A stretch of DNA of 6,141 nucleotides from CAZGTQ01 sp964528575 (GCA_964528575.1 CAZGTQ010000244.1:1-6141); one strand, 5' to 3'. Shown: positions 1 through 5,920, counted from the stretch's first letter. The notes: generated by a model from the sequence alone, not told the origin. Translations and numbers: made by a program.

Positions 1-1867
1 GGGCAAGACGGCCATCGTCGAAGGATTCGCCCAGATGGTCGTCGACGGCAGCGTGCCCGACCTGCTCCGCGACCGCCGCATCGTCGTGCTCGACCTCGCC
101 ATGATGGTCGCCGGCACCAAGTATCGCGGCCAGTTCGAGGAGCGCATCAAGGCCGTGATGACGGAGGGTCGTCGCGTGCGCGACGTGGTGCTCTTCATCG
201 ACGAGCTGCACACGCTCGTCGGCGCGGGCGGCGCCGAGGGCGCGATCGACGCGTCGAACGTGCTGAAGCCGGCGCTCTCGCGCGGCGAGATCCAGTGCAT
301 CGGCGCGACGACGCTCGACGAGTACCGCAAGCACATCGAGAAGGACGGCGCGCTCGAGCGCCGCTTCCAGTCGGTCAACGTCGACCCGCCGACCGTCGAG
401 GAAGCGGGCGAGATCCTGCGCGGCTTGCGCGACCGCTACGAGGCGCACCACCGCGTCACGTACACCAACCAGGCGCTGAACCTCGCGGTCGAGCTCTCCA
501 ACCGCTACATCAACAACCGCTTCCTGCCGGACAAGGCGATCGACGTCATGGACGAGGCGGGGGCGCGCGTGCGGCTGCGCAACATGGTCGCGCCGCCCGA
601 TCTCAAGGAGATCAACACCGAGATCGACGAGCTCGACCGCGCCAAGGAGCGCGCGGTGAGCGAGCAGGACTTCGAGAAGGCGGCCGCGCTGCGCGACCAG
701 GCCTACCAACTGCGCAAGAAGCGCGAGCACGTCCAGAAGGAGTGGCGCGCGAAGCAGGCGGAGAAGGAGGAGACCGGCGAGGTCGACGCCGAGGTCATCG
801 CGGAGACCGTGTCGAAGATGACCGGCATCCCGCTCACCCGTCTCGAGAAGGACGAGGCGGAGCGCCTGCTCCGCATGGAGGACGAGCTCGCCACCGTCGT
901 CATCCACCAGGACGAGGCGATCAAGGCGATCGCGCGCTCGGTGCGCCGCTCGCGCTCGGGTCTCAAGGACCCGCGCCGCCCGATGGGCACGTTCGTGTTC
1001 CTCGGCCCTTCCGGCGTCGGCAAGACCTACCTCTGCAAGCAGCTCGCGAAGTTCATGTTCGGTGACGCGGACGCCGTGATCACGATGGACATGAGCGAGT
1101 ACATGGAGAAGCACAACGCCTCGCGGCTCGTCGGCGCGCCTCCGGGCTACGTCGGCTACGAGGAGGGCGGCCAGCTCACCGAGAAGGTGCGCCGCCGGCC
1201 GTACTCGGTCGTGCTGCTCGACGAGATCGAGAAGGCGCACCCCGACGTCTTCAACATGCTCCTGCAGATCATGGAAGAGGGCCGGCTGACCGACTCGTTC
1301 GGACGGCACGTCGACTTCCGCAACACGATCATGATCATGACGAGCAACCTCGGCTCGCACATGATGAAGGCGGGGTCGCAGCTCGGCTTCGGCAAGCCGG
1401 TCGCCGAGGAGAACCTCGAGGACCGCAAGAAGCGCATGCGCGCCGACGTGATGGCGGAGGTCGAGCGCCACTTCCGGCCCGAGTTCCTCAACCGCGTCGA
1501 CGAGCTGATCGTCTTCAACCCGCTGACGCGCGAGGACATCACGCGGATCGTCCAACTGCAGCTCGACGAGGTGCGCTCGCGCATCGCCGATCAGGACCTG
1601 TCCTTCGAGCTCGACGACAGGGCGCTGGAGTTCCTCATCAAGAAGGGCTTCCACGAGGACTACGGCGCGCGTCCGATGCGCCGGGCGATCGAGCGCTACA
1701 TCGAGGACCCGCTCGCGGAGCAGCTCCTGCGCGGCGAGCTCGCCAAGGGCGTGACGATCCAGATCACGGTCCAGGGCGACCTCGCCGCAGCCGAGGCGCT
1801 CTCGTTCTCGCAGGACACGGGCGCGCAGACGGAGCCGGTCGCCGCCAGCGCGACGCCGGAGAGCTGA
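1..1867 (+). CDS. clpC: ClpC-type AAA+ protein unfoldase (5' end missing)
   Basis: Hsp100 unfoldase that threads substrate proteins into the ClpP peptidase in the cytoplasm. The reading frame is open from base 2, where it begins inside the first Walker A (GKTAIVEG), so the N-terminal domain and about 200 residues lie outside the window; 621 residues are visible. Counting from base 2: NBD1 pore loop KYRG (40-43), Walker B FIDE (D67, E68), arginine pair ERRF (R120, R121), then a short middle region with a UVR-type coiled motif (about 213-243, DFEKAAALRDQ). NBD2 follows with Walker A GPSGVGKT (335-342), pore loop GYVGYEEGG (382-390), Walker B LLDE (D407, E408), the ClpP-docking tripeptide LGF (461-463), arginine finger in FLNRVDE (R498) and sensor 2 GARPMRR (555-561). 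The UVR motif, short middle domain and LGF loop separate it from ClpB, which has a long M domain and no LGF. The last 28 or so residues are a low-complexity tail. No McsA/McsB gene lies downstream. Confidence 0.95.
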   Translation, partial: GKTAIVEGFAQMVVDGSVPDLLRDRRIVVLDLAMMVAGTKYRGQFEERIKAVMTEGRRVRDVVLFIDELHTLVGAGGAEGAIDASNVLKPALSRGEIQCIGATTLDEYRKHIEKDGALERRFQSVNVDPPTVEEAGEILRGLRDRYEAHHRVTYTNQALNLAVELSNRYINNRFLPDKAIDVMDEAGARVRLRNMVAPPDLKEINTEIDELDRAKERAVSEQDFEKAAALRDQAYQLRKKREHVQKEWRAKQAEKEETGEVDAEVIAETVSKMTGIPLTRLEKDEAERLLRMEDELATVVIHQDEAIKAIARSVRRSRSGLKDPRRPMGTFVFLGPSGVGKTYLCKQLAKFMFGDADAVITMDMSEYMEKHNASRLVGAPPGYVGYEEGGQLTEKVRRRPYSVVLLDEIEKAHPDVFNMLLQIMEEGRLTDSFGRHVDFRNTIMIMTSNLGSHMMKAGSQLGFGKPVAEENLEDRKKRMRADVMAEVERHFRPEFLNRVDELIVFNPLTREDITRIVQLQLDEVRSRIADQDLSFELDDRALEFLIKKGFHEDYGARPMRRAIERYIEDPLAEQLLRGELAKGVTIQITVQGDLAAAEALSFSQDTGAQTEPVAASATPES

Positions 1868-1892
1868 GCCCGCGCGCCAGGCGGCGGTTCTA

Positions 1893-1909
1893 CGGAGCCC
1901 TGCGCTCCG
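1893..1909 (+). terminator. GC-rich hairpin after clpC, possible terminator
   Basis: A perfect 6-bp inverted repeat, CGGAGC and GCTCCG, flanks a 5-base loop and lies 25 bases after the clpC stop codon. No T-tract follows, so it does not meet the classical intrinsic terminator pattern. A wider inverted repeat, GCCAGG at 1876-1881 and CCTGGC at 1932-1937, encloses it and could make a larger folded structure. Position between two genes supports a terminator or processing role; that is inference. Confidence 0.3.
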
Positions 1910-1929
1910 CCCGGTCCGGACGTCGTTCG

Positions 1930-1964
1930 GTCCTGGCGGGGCGCGGGGCTCCTTGCGTTACGAT
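1930..1964 (+). promoter_or_regulatory. Candidate promoter for the HEAT/DUF309/dprA cluster
   Basis: TACGAT at 1959-1964 resembles a sigma-70 -10 box (4 of 6 matches to TATAAT) and would place a transcription start near 1971, just ahead of the ribosome binding site. No good -35 box is seen. The 11-base word GTCCTGGCGGG at 1930-1940 sits 18 bases upstream and recurs, in the same orientation relative to the gene, upstream of the minus-strand membrane gene at 5379-5389, so it may be an activator or alternative promoter element. The call is weak because it rests on short words in a GC-rich background. Confidence 0.3.
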
Positions 1965-1975
1965 GGCGCCGTCCC

Positions 1976-1980
1976 GGAGG
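1976..1980 (+). promoter_or_regulatory. Ribosome binding site GGAGG that fixes the start at 1987
   Basis: GGAGG is followed by a 6-base spacer and the ATG at 1987. An earlier in-frame ATG at 1963 lies upstream of this site and overlaps the candidate -10 box, so the downstream ATG is preferred. Starting at 1987 also puts the hydrophobic signal segment directly at the N terminus. Confidence 0.7.
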
Positions 1981-1986
1981 TACGCG

Positions 1987-2805
1987 ATGCCGATCTCGAA
2001 GCTGCTCCTGTCCCTCGCGCTCGTCGCTCCGCTCGGCCTGGACGGCGACGGCGACGAGCTCCCGCAGGTCGACCCGAAGGTCGTCGCGGCCGCGGTCGCC
2101 GACATCGAGAAGGCCTTCGAGAGCGAGGAGGCCCCGGTGCGCGCGGCCGCGATCGCGCGGCACGGCTCGGTCGCGGCGCCCGAGGTCGTCGAGCTGGTCG
2201 CCGCGGCGGTGCGCGATGCCGATCCGTCGGTCGTGGGCGCCGCGCTCCAGGCGCTGCGCGCGCAGGCGCACCCCGCGGCGCTCGAGGCGCTGCACGCGAC
2301 GTACAAGCGCCACAAGAAGCTGCGCAAGCAGCCGGAGCTCTTCGCGCAGCTCCTCGAGGCGATCGGACAGCACGCGAGCCCGAGCTCGATCGACGTGCTC
2401 GCCGACGACGCGTTCGAGCTGCGCGAGCGCGACGTCGTGACCGCCCGCATCCTCGGGCTCGGCCACGTCCGGCACGAGCGCTCGGTGCGCAAGCTGATGG
2501 AGCTCGTGACGAAGGCCGACCGCAGCCGAACGGCTCCGCACGCGGCCGACTTCCGGCTCAGCCTCGCGTTCCTCACCGGCGTCGACCACGGCGACGACCT
2601 CGACCGCTGGGTCGCGTGGTGGAACGACGCCAAGAAGTCGTTCGAGCTGCCCGCGGAGCCGCCGAAGCTGCCGCGCGCGATGCAACTGCGCTACGAGAGC
2701 TACTGGGGCTACGACATCGTCTACGAGCGCAAGACGAAGCGCGAGGATCGCGGGAAGGACCCGGAGAAGGGCGACCCGGAGCAGGACGAACGAGCGTCCG
2801 GATGA
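1987..2805 (+). CDS. Exported HEAT-repeat-like alpha-helical protein
   Basis: Predicted 272 residues; function unknown. The N terminus has one Lys followed by a hydrophobic stretch (residues 6-18, LLLSLALVAPLGL), consistent with a signal peptide or membrane anchor, though no clear cleavage motif is visible. Residues about 32-175 form repeated amphipathic helices rich in Ala, Val and Leu with spacing like HEAT or ARM repeats (for example VRAAAIARHGSVAAPEVVEL at 51-70 and SVVGAALQALRAQ at 81-93), which usually act as protein-binding scaffolds. Near the C terminus an LTGVDHGDDLDRWVAWW segment (196-212) resembles a module I recall from planctomycete HEAT-type proteins. The last 25 or so residues are charged and probably disordered. 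The stop overlaps the start of the next gene, so the two are likely translated together. A strong Shine-Dalgarno site supports the ATG at 1987 over the one at 1963. Confidence 0.75.
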   Translation: MPISKLLLSLALVAPLGLDGDGDELPQVDPKVVAAAVADIEKAFESEEAPVRAAAIARHGSVAAPEVVELVAAAVRDADPSVVGAALQALRAQAHPAALEALHATYKRHKKLRKQPELFAQLLEAIGQHASPSSIDVLADDAFELRERDVVTARILGLGHVRHERSVRKLMELVTKADRSRTAPHAADFRLSLAFLTGVDHGDDLDRWVAWWNDAKKSFELPAEPPKLPRAMQLRYESYWGYDIVYERKTKREDRGKDPEKGDPEQDERASG

Positions 2806-3233
2806 GCGAGGCGACGGCGCTGCGCGAGGCGGCGCGGCTGTTCAACGCAGCCGAGTACCACGAGGCGCACGAGGTGCTCGACGAGCTGTGGGAGGGCACC
2901 CATGGCCCGGAGTCGGACTTCTACAAGGGCCTGATCCAGGCGGCGATCTGCATGTACCACTTCTCGCGCGGCAACCTCGACGGCGCGCGCAAGCTGTACC
3001 GCGGTCACCGGCGCTATCTCGCGGGGTACCTGCCGCGCTACCGCGGGCTCGACGTCGAGGGGTGCCTCGCTCAGATGCAACGCTGCCTCCAGCCGGTGCT
3101 GCGCGCCGCGCCCGACGCGGCGGTGCCGTTCGTGTACGACGAGCGGCCGCGGCTCACGCTCGAGGACGCGCCGGACGGTTCGAGCGGTCCCGACGGTGCG
3201 AGCGTTTCCGACGGTTTGCGCAAGATCCGCTGA
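2802..3233 (+). CDS. DUF309 family protein
   Basis: Predicted 143 residues, close to the usual size of this small helical family, whose biochemical role is not established. The family signature is clear: FNAAEYHEAHEVLDELW (residues 14-30) with the conserved H20, E21, H23, E24 and W30, then FYKGLIQAAICMYH (40-53) and the GN pair at 57-58 followed by GA at 61-62. The His/Glu pattern could bind a metal, but this is inference. Residues 123-143 lie outside the conserved domain and are made by an 18-base tandem repeat in the DNA (Asp-Gly repeats). The start ATG overlaps the stop of the upstream HEAT-like gene (ATGA, 2802-2805) and has no well-spaced Shine-Dalgarno site, so translation is probably coupled. 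dprA begins 32 bases after its stop. Confidence 0.9.
   Translation: MSEATALREAARLFNAAEYHEAHEVLDELWEGTHGPESDFYKGLIQAAICMYHFSRGNLDGARKLYRGHRRYLAGYLPRYRGLDVEGCLAQMQRCLQPVLRAAPDAAVPFVYDERPRLTLEDAPDGSSGPDGASVSDGLRKIR
3174..3215 (+). repeat. 18-bp imperfect tandem repeat, about 2.3 copies
   Basis: Copies at 3174-3191 and 3192-3209 both begin GACGGT and share GAGCG at the same offset; a third partial copy begins GACGGTTTGCG at 3210. The unit is a multiple of three, so it stays in frame and encodes DGSSGP, DGASVS and DGLRK at the C terminus of the DUF309 protein. It lies beyond the conserved domain and is likely a slippage product with little functional constraint. Confidence 0.65.
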
Positions 3234-3265
3234 CACCGCGCGCGCCGCGCGCCGGTCCCTTGCGC

Positions 3266-4183
3266 GTGGACGAGCTCGAGCTCGATCGTGCGGATCGTCG
3301 GCCGGAGCGTGAGCCGGAGCGCGCCCCGCTGCGCCTGCGCCCCGGCCACCCGCTCTGGCCGCGCGAGCTCGACGAGATCGAGGCCGCGCCGCACGAGCTG
3401 TGGCTGCGCGGCCGCGCGGACGTGCTCGCCGCGGGGCCGCGCGTCGCCGTCGTCGGCACGCGCACGCCCTCGCCGTACGGGCTGGACCAGGCGCGGCGTT
3501 TCGCGGGGGCGCTCGCAGCCGCGGGCGCGTGCGTGGTGAGCGGCCTCGCGCGCGGCATCGACGCGGCGGCGCACGAGGCCGCGCTCGACGCCGGCGGCGC
3601 GACGATCGCCGTGCTCGGCAGCGGCGTCGATCGACCGTGGCCGGCCGGGCCCCTCGCCGAGCGCGTCGCCCGCGAAGGCGCGCTCCTGTCCGAGCACCCG
3701 CTCGGCCGCGGCCCGCGCCGGCACCACTTCCCGCTGCGCAACCGGCTGATCTCGGGGCTCGCGGACGCGACGCTCGTCATCGAGGCGGCGCACGCGTCGG
3801 GCTCGCTCATCACCGCGCGCTGGGCGGCCGACCAGGGGCGCACGGTGCTCGCCGTGCCGGGCCGCGTCGACCATCCGATGGCGCGCGGCTGCCACCGGCT
3901 GCTCCGCGAGGGCGCGACGCTGGTCGAATCGCCCGCGGACGTGCTCGACGCGCTCGGCTGGAGCGCCGCGCGCGCTCCGGACGACGGCGAGCGCGACGAG
4001 GCGCCGAGCGCGCCGCTGCTCGCCGCGCTCGCGGGCGAGACGCTGTCGGCCGACGAGCTCGCGCAACGGCTCGGCCGTCCGGTGCCCGACGTGCTCGTCG
4101 AGCTCGTGATGCGCGAGCTCGCGAACGAGGTGGCGCGCGCGCCGGGCGGGCTCTACCGGCTGCTGCCGCGAGGGCGCGCGTGA
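3266..4183 (+). CDS. dprA: DNA-processing protein DprA (Smf)
   Basis: Cytoplasmic protein that binds incoming single-stranded DNA and loads RecA during natural transformation; widespread also in bacteria not known to be competent. Numbered from the proposed GTG start, the Rossmann-like core shows VAVVGTRTPSPYG (60-72; G64-T65-R66, S69), VVSGLARGIDAAAH (90-103), GATIAVLGSGVDRPWP (111-126), LLSEHPLG (140-147), FPLRNRLISGL (155-165), SGSLITA (178-184) and LAVPGR (195-200). A helical winged-helix tail follows at about 248-300 (SADELAQRLGRP...GLYRLL). Predicted length is 305 residues. The N-terminal SAM/helix-hairpin-helix domain present in many DprA proteins is absent; only about 25 residues precede the LRPGHPLWP segment. 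No ATG exists in frame near the conserved start: GTG 3266 is preferred, TTG 3260 is an alternative, and neither has a clear Shine-Dalgarno site, so coupling to the DUF309 gene is likely. Confidence 0.93.
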   Translation: MDELELDRADRRPEREPERAPLRLRPGHPLWPRELDEIEAAPHELWLRGRADVLAAGPRVAVVGTRTPSPYGLDQARRFAGALAAAGACVVSGLARGIDAAAHEAALDAGGATIAVLGSGVDRPWPAGPLAERVAREGALLSEHPLGRGPRRHHFPLRNRLISGLADATLVIEAAHASGSLITARWAADQGRTVLAVPGRVDHPMARGCHRLLREGATLVESPADVLDALGWSAARAPDDGERDEAPSAPLLAALAGETLSADELAQRLGRPVPDVLVELVMRELANEVARAPGGLYRLLPRGRA

Positions 4184-4265
4184 CCTGAGGTCGCGAGCGA
4201 ACGCCGGCGGCTCAGAGCGCGTCGGAGCACGGGTCGCCGGTTCGCCGACGGGCCCTCATCCCATC
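4184..4265. other. Convergent intergenic gap between dprA and the membrane gene pair
   Basis: The 82 bases separate two convergent transcription units. A CGTCGG/CCGACG inverted repeat (4220-4225 and 4245-4250) with a 19-base loop is the best pairing I can see. It has no T-tract on either strand, so I do not call a terminator. No open frame or RNA gene is evident. Confidence 0.5.
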
Positions 4266-4466
4266 TCAGTCGACCGACGCGAACAGCGCTTCGCAGACGA
4301 GCATGACGACCGCGACGATGCCGCACGAGACGAGGAACACCGACAGGCGGCGCGGCACGCCGCGCAGCGCCGCGCCGTCGCGCGCGTCGGCGTAGAACGC
4401 GCTCATGACGACGATCGCCACCGACACCGCGAGGAAGAGCAGGACGTGCACGCCCAGGCCGCTCAT
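4266..4466 (-). CDS. Small membrane protein with two transmembrane segments
   Basis: Predicted 66 residues; not recognised. Two hydrophobic segments, about residues 6-25 (VHVLLFLAVSVAIVVMSAFY) and 43-63 (VFLVSCGIVAVVMLVCEALF), flank a short loop with R29, R35, R39 and R40. By the positive-inside rule the loop faces the cytoplasm and both ends face outward. TM2 carries two Cys (C48, C58) and a Glu (E59). The start is well supported: a GGAGG ribosome binding site lies 7 bases upstream, and the ATG overlaps the stop of the upstream gene by four bases (ATGA, 4463-4466). Overlap with a larger polytopic membrane protein suggests the two work together, perhaps as subunits of one complex; this is inference. 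The frame remains open far upstream, but that extension is an antisense-rich shadow of the neighbour. Confidence 0.75.
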   Translation of the reverse strand: MSGLGVHVLLFLAVSVAIVVMSAFYADARDGAALRGVPRRLSVFLVSCGIVAVVMLVCEALFASVD

Positions 4467-5341
4467 GCCGGCGCCTCCTCCGCGGTGCGCTCCTGCGCGC
4501 CGTGCGACGCGGGGTCGAGCGCCTCGGCGTCGGCCGCGCGCGCCGCCTGCGGGTCCTCGTCGAGCAGGCGCGCCTCGGCGAAGCCGTACACGTCGAGCAT
4601 CGCGAGCACGTTGAGCAGGCCCGCGACGCAGCCGAACAGGAGGCCGACGTCGGCGGAGGGAATCTCGTCCGTCACCGGCGGTCGGCCCGACACGAGCTCG
4701 GCAACGACGGCGGGCAAGCCGACGAGGAATTGGCCCGCCCAGTAGTAGAAATGGCGCTCGCGGCTGAGGTTGGAGAGCTCGGCGAGCCAGGTGCCCCACG
4801 CGAACAGCCCGACGAGCAGCGCGAACACGATCGCGCCGCGCAGGAAGCGCTTCTGCAGGACGTGGCCGAGCCCGGGGACTGCCCAGGCGGCGGCGACGAG
4901 CAGCGTCGGCGCCTGACCGCGCGCGCGCTCCTCGGCCCCGACGCGGGCGTCGAGGTGGGCGCGCACCATGAGGAAGACGTTCGCGAGGCCCGAGAGCGAC
5001 GTCAGCATGCTCCCGAGCATGATCGTGTCGGGCCACGGCACCGGCCGATCGGGCCCGAAGCCGACCTGGCGGAAGTGCCACAGGAGCGCGCCGAGGTTGC
5101 CGGCCTCGGGCGACAGGAGGATGGCGAAGCGCCCGCGCAACTCGGGGTCGAGGAAGCTGAAGACGAGCCCGTCGGAGAGCCACCAGCCGAGCGCGTACAG
5201 GCCCTCGACCGCGAGGAACGCGACGAAGCCGAACGTCGGCCGGCCGAGGTACAGGTGTCCGAGGCCGGGCACGAAGAGCGTGAGCAGCGCGGCGATGCCG
5301 GGCTCGCCCCGCCGGGCGGCTTCCTGGTTCCGAGCGTCCAT
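4463..5341 (-). CDS. Polytopic membrane protein with internal duplication (DUF6677-like)
   Basis: Predicted 292 residues; function unknown. From memory it resembles the planctomycete membrane family DUF6677, which I could not verify. About seven hydrophobic segments are visible, near residues 15-32, 37-58, 107-127, 146-163, 166-188, 201-218 and 232-252. The protein is built from two related halves. PGLGH at 25-29 recurs at 156-160, and residues 25-56 align without gaps to 156-187 with 14 of 32 identical. GLANV at 118-122 matches GLLNV at 241-245, each followed by M three residues later and by an Ala-Arg pair. PGLGH followed by a Tyr/Leu-rich stretch is also reminiscent of TM2-type domains. 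Residues 259-292 form a hydrophilic, acidic tail. No Shine-Dalgarno site precedes the ATG at 5341. The downstream 66-residue membrane gene overlaps its stop by four bases. Confidence 0.8.
   Translation of the reverse strand: MDARNQEAARRGEPGIAALLTLFVPGLGHLYLGRPTFGFVAFLAVEGLYALGWWLSDGLVFSFLDPELRGRFAILLSPEAGNLGALLWHFRQVGFGPDRPVPWPDTIMLGSMLTSLSGLANVFLMVRAHLDARVGAEERARGQAPTLLVAAAWAVPGLGHVLQKRFLRGAIVFALLVGLFAWGTWLAELSNLSRERHFYYWAGQFLVGLPAVVAELVSGRPPVTDEIPSADVGLLFGCVAGLLNVLAMLDVYGFAEARLLDEDPQAARAADAEALDPASHGAQERTAEEAPA
4474..4478 (-). promoter_or_regulatory. Ribosome binding site GGAGG for the 66-residue membrane protein
   Basis: Read on the minus strand, GGAGG is followed by a 7-base spacer and the ATG at 4466. 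The site lies inside the end of the upstream gene and is what makes the small overlapping frame a credible gene. Confidence 0.65.
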
Positions 5342-5356
5342 GGCGACGAGCGGCCG

Positions 5357-5389
5357 GTTCTACCAGCCGCGTCGGACGCCCGCCAGGAC
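5357..5389 (-). promoter_or_regulatory. Candidate promoter region of the membrane gene pair
   Basis: On the minus strand, TAGAAC (5362 down to 5357) is a possible -10 box 15 bases ahead of the ATG, which would give a very short leader and fits the missing Shine-Dalgarno site. The word GTCCTGGCGGG (5389 down to 5379) lies 16 bases further upstream and is identical to a word upstream of the HEAT-like gene. No recognisable TTGACA-like box is present. Support is limited to short word matches. Confidence 0.25.
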
Positions 5390-5437
5390 GGATCCGGCCG
5401 CGCGCGCCGGGCGGTGGCCGGCGCGCCCCGCGCTTGC

Positions 5438-5443
5438 CAAGAT
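5438..5443 (+). promoter_or_regulatory. Possible -10 element of the thioesterase gene
   Basis: CAAGAT lies 9 bases before the proposed GTG start at 5453. If it is a -10 box, the transcript would be nearly leaderless, which fits the absence of a Shine-Dalgarno site. The local context CTTGC...GATG resembles that of the TACGAT box at 1959-1964. Evidence is weak. Confidence 0.2.
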
Positions 5444-5452
5444 GTCCCGTCC

Positions 5453-5920
5453 GTGACCTCCGCGCCGCACGAGCACCGCCGCCTGGACGACGAGGACCCG
5501 CACGAGGACCGGCACGAGCCCTGGCACGAGCACCGGTTGCGCGTCCGCTACGCGGAGACCGACCAGATGGGTCGCGCGCACCACGCGAACTACCTCCTGT
5601 ACATGGAGGAGGGCCGCACGCGCATGATGCGCGAGCGCGGCTGCTCGTACGCGGAGCTCGAGAAGCGCGGCATCGGCCTGCCGGTGCGGCGCGCGGAGCT
5701 GCGCTACCGCGGGGGCGCCGCCTACGACGACGAGATCCTCGTGCGCACCCGCGTCGAGGCGATCGGCAACGCGACCGTCACGTTCGCCTACGAGATCGTC
5801 CGCGCCAGCGACGGAGCCCCGCTCGCGACCGGCTCGACCGAGCTCGCCTGCGTCGACATGCGCCGCACGCCTCCGAAGCCGACGGGGCTGCCCCACGACG
5901 TGCGCGCAGCGCTGGGCTGA
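5453..5920 (+). CDS. Hotdog-fold acyl-CoA thioesterase (YbgC/4HBT type)
   Basis: Predicted cytoplasmic enzyme that hydrolyses an acyl-CoA thioester; the substrate cannot be read from sequence. With the GTG at 5453 the protein has 155 residues. The hotdog domain starts near residue 29 with RVRYAETDQMGRAHHANYLLYMEEGR. D37 matches the catalytic Asp of the 4-hydroxybenzoyl-CoA thioesterase family, followed by G40, H43/H44 and the NY pair at 46-47. Strands with LPVRRAELRYRGGAAYDDEILVRT and TVTFAYEIVR follow, as usual for the family, ending with GSTELACVDM. Before the domain lies an unusual 28-residue leader with six His (6, 8, 17, 21, 25, 27) and many Asp/Glu. A later in-frame TTG at 5537 would remove nearly all of that leader and give a family-typical length of about 127 residues, so the start is uncertain. 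Its genomic neighbours suggest no Tol-Pal link. Confidence 0.88.
   Translation: MTSAPHEHRRLDDEDPHEDRHEPWHEHRLRVRYAETDQMGRAHHANYLLYMEEGRTRMMRERGCSYAELEKRGIGLPVRRAELRYRGGAAYDDEILVRTRVEAIGNATVTFAYEIVRASDGAPLATGSTELACVDMRRTPPKPTGLPHDVRAALG
5470..5536 (+). repeat. Degenerate CACGAG repeats encoding a His/Glu-rich leader
   Basis: The hexamer CACGAG occurs four times in this stretch (within GCACGAGCACCG, GCACGAGGACCG, GCACGAGCCC and GCACGAGCACCGG), giving repeated His-Glu pairs. It lies between the proposed GTG start of the thioesterase and the hotdog domain. The spacing is irregular, so this is a low-complexity region and not a strict tandem array. Confidence 0.5.

Noticed and set aside
1..1867. 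ClpB disaggregase instead of ClpC
   Set aside because: The long ClpB M domain is absent, a UVR-type motif is present in its place, and the LGF ClpP-docking tripeptide is intact.
1963..1986. ATG at 1963 as the start of the HEAT-like gene
   Set aside because: It lies upstream of the GGAGG site and overlaps the candidate -10 box; ATG 1987 has ideal spacing and leaves a normal signal-like N terminus.
1696..2685. Long minus-strand open frames opposite the clpC end and the HEAT-like gene
   Set aside because: They are Arg- and Ser-rich low-complexity translations typical of the antisense of GC-rich genes, with no family motif, and they overlap well-supported plus-strand genes.
2888..3265. Upstream ATG extension of dprA to 2888
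   Set aside because: This part of the frame overlaps the DUF309 gene, whose motifs are clear, and reads as Arg/Ala/Pro-rich shadow protein with no DprA similarity.
4220..4250. CGTCGG/CCGACG inverted repeat as a terminator between dprA and the membrane pair
   Set aside because: The loop is 19 bases, the stem only 6 bp and no T-tract follows on either strand; such pairings are common by chance in GC-rich DNA.
5442..5444. ATG at 5442 as the thioesterase start
   Set aside because: It is out of frame with the hotdog domain; the first usable start codon in frame is GTG 5453.
4502..5452. Plus-strand extension of the thioesterase frame through the membrane gene
   Set aside because: It is a charged, repetitive shadow of the minus-strand membrane gene; hotdog homology begins only after 5537.
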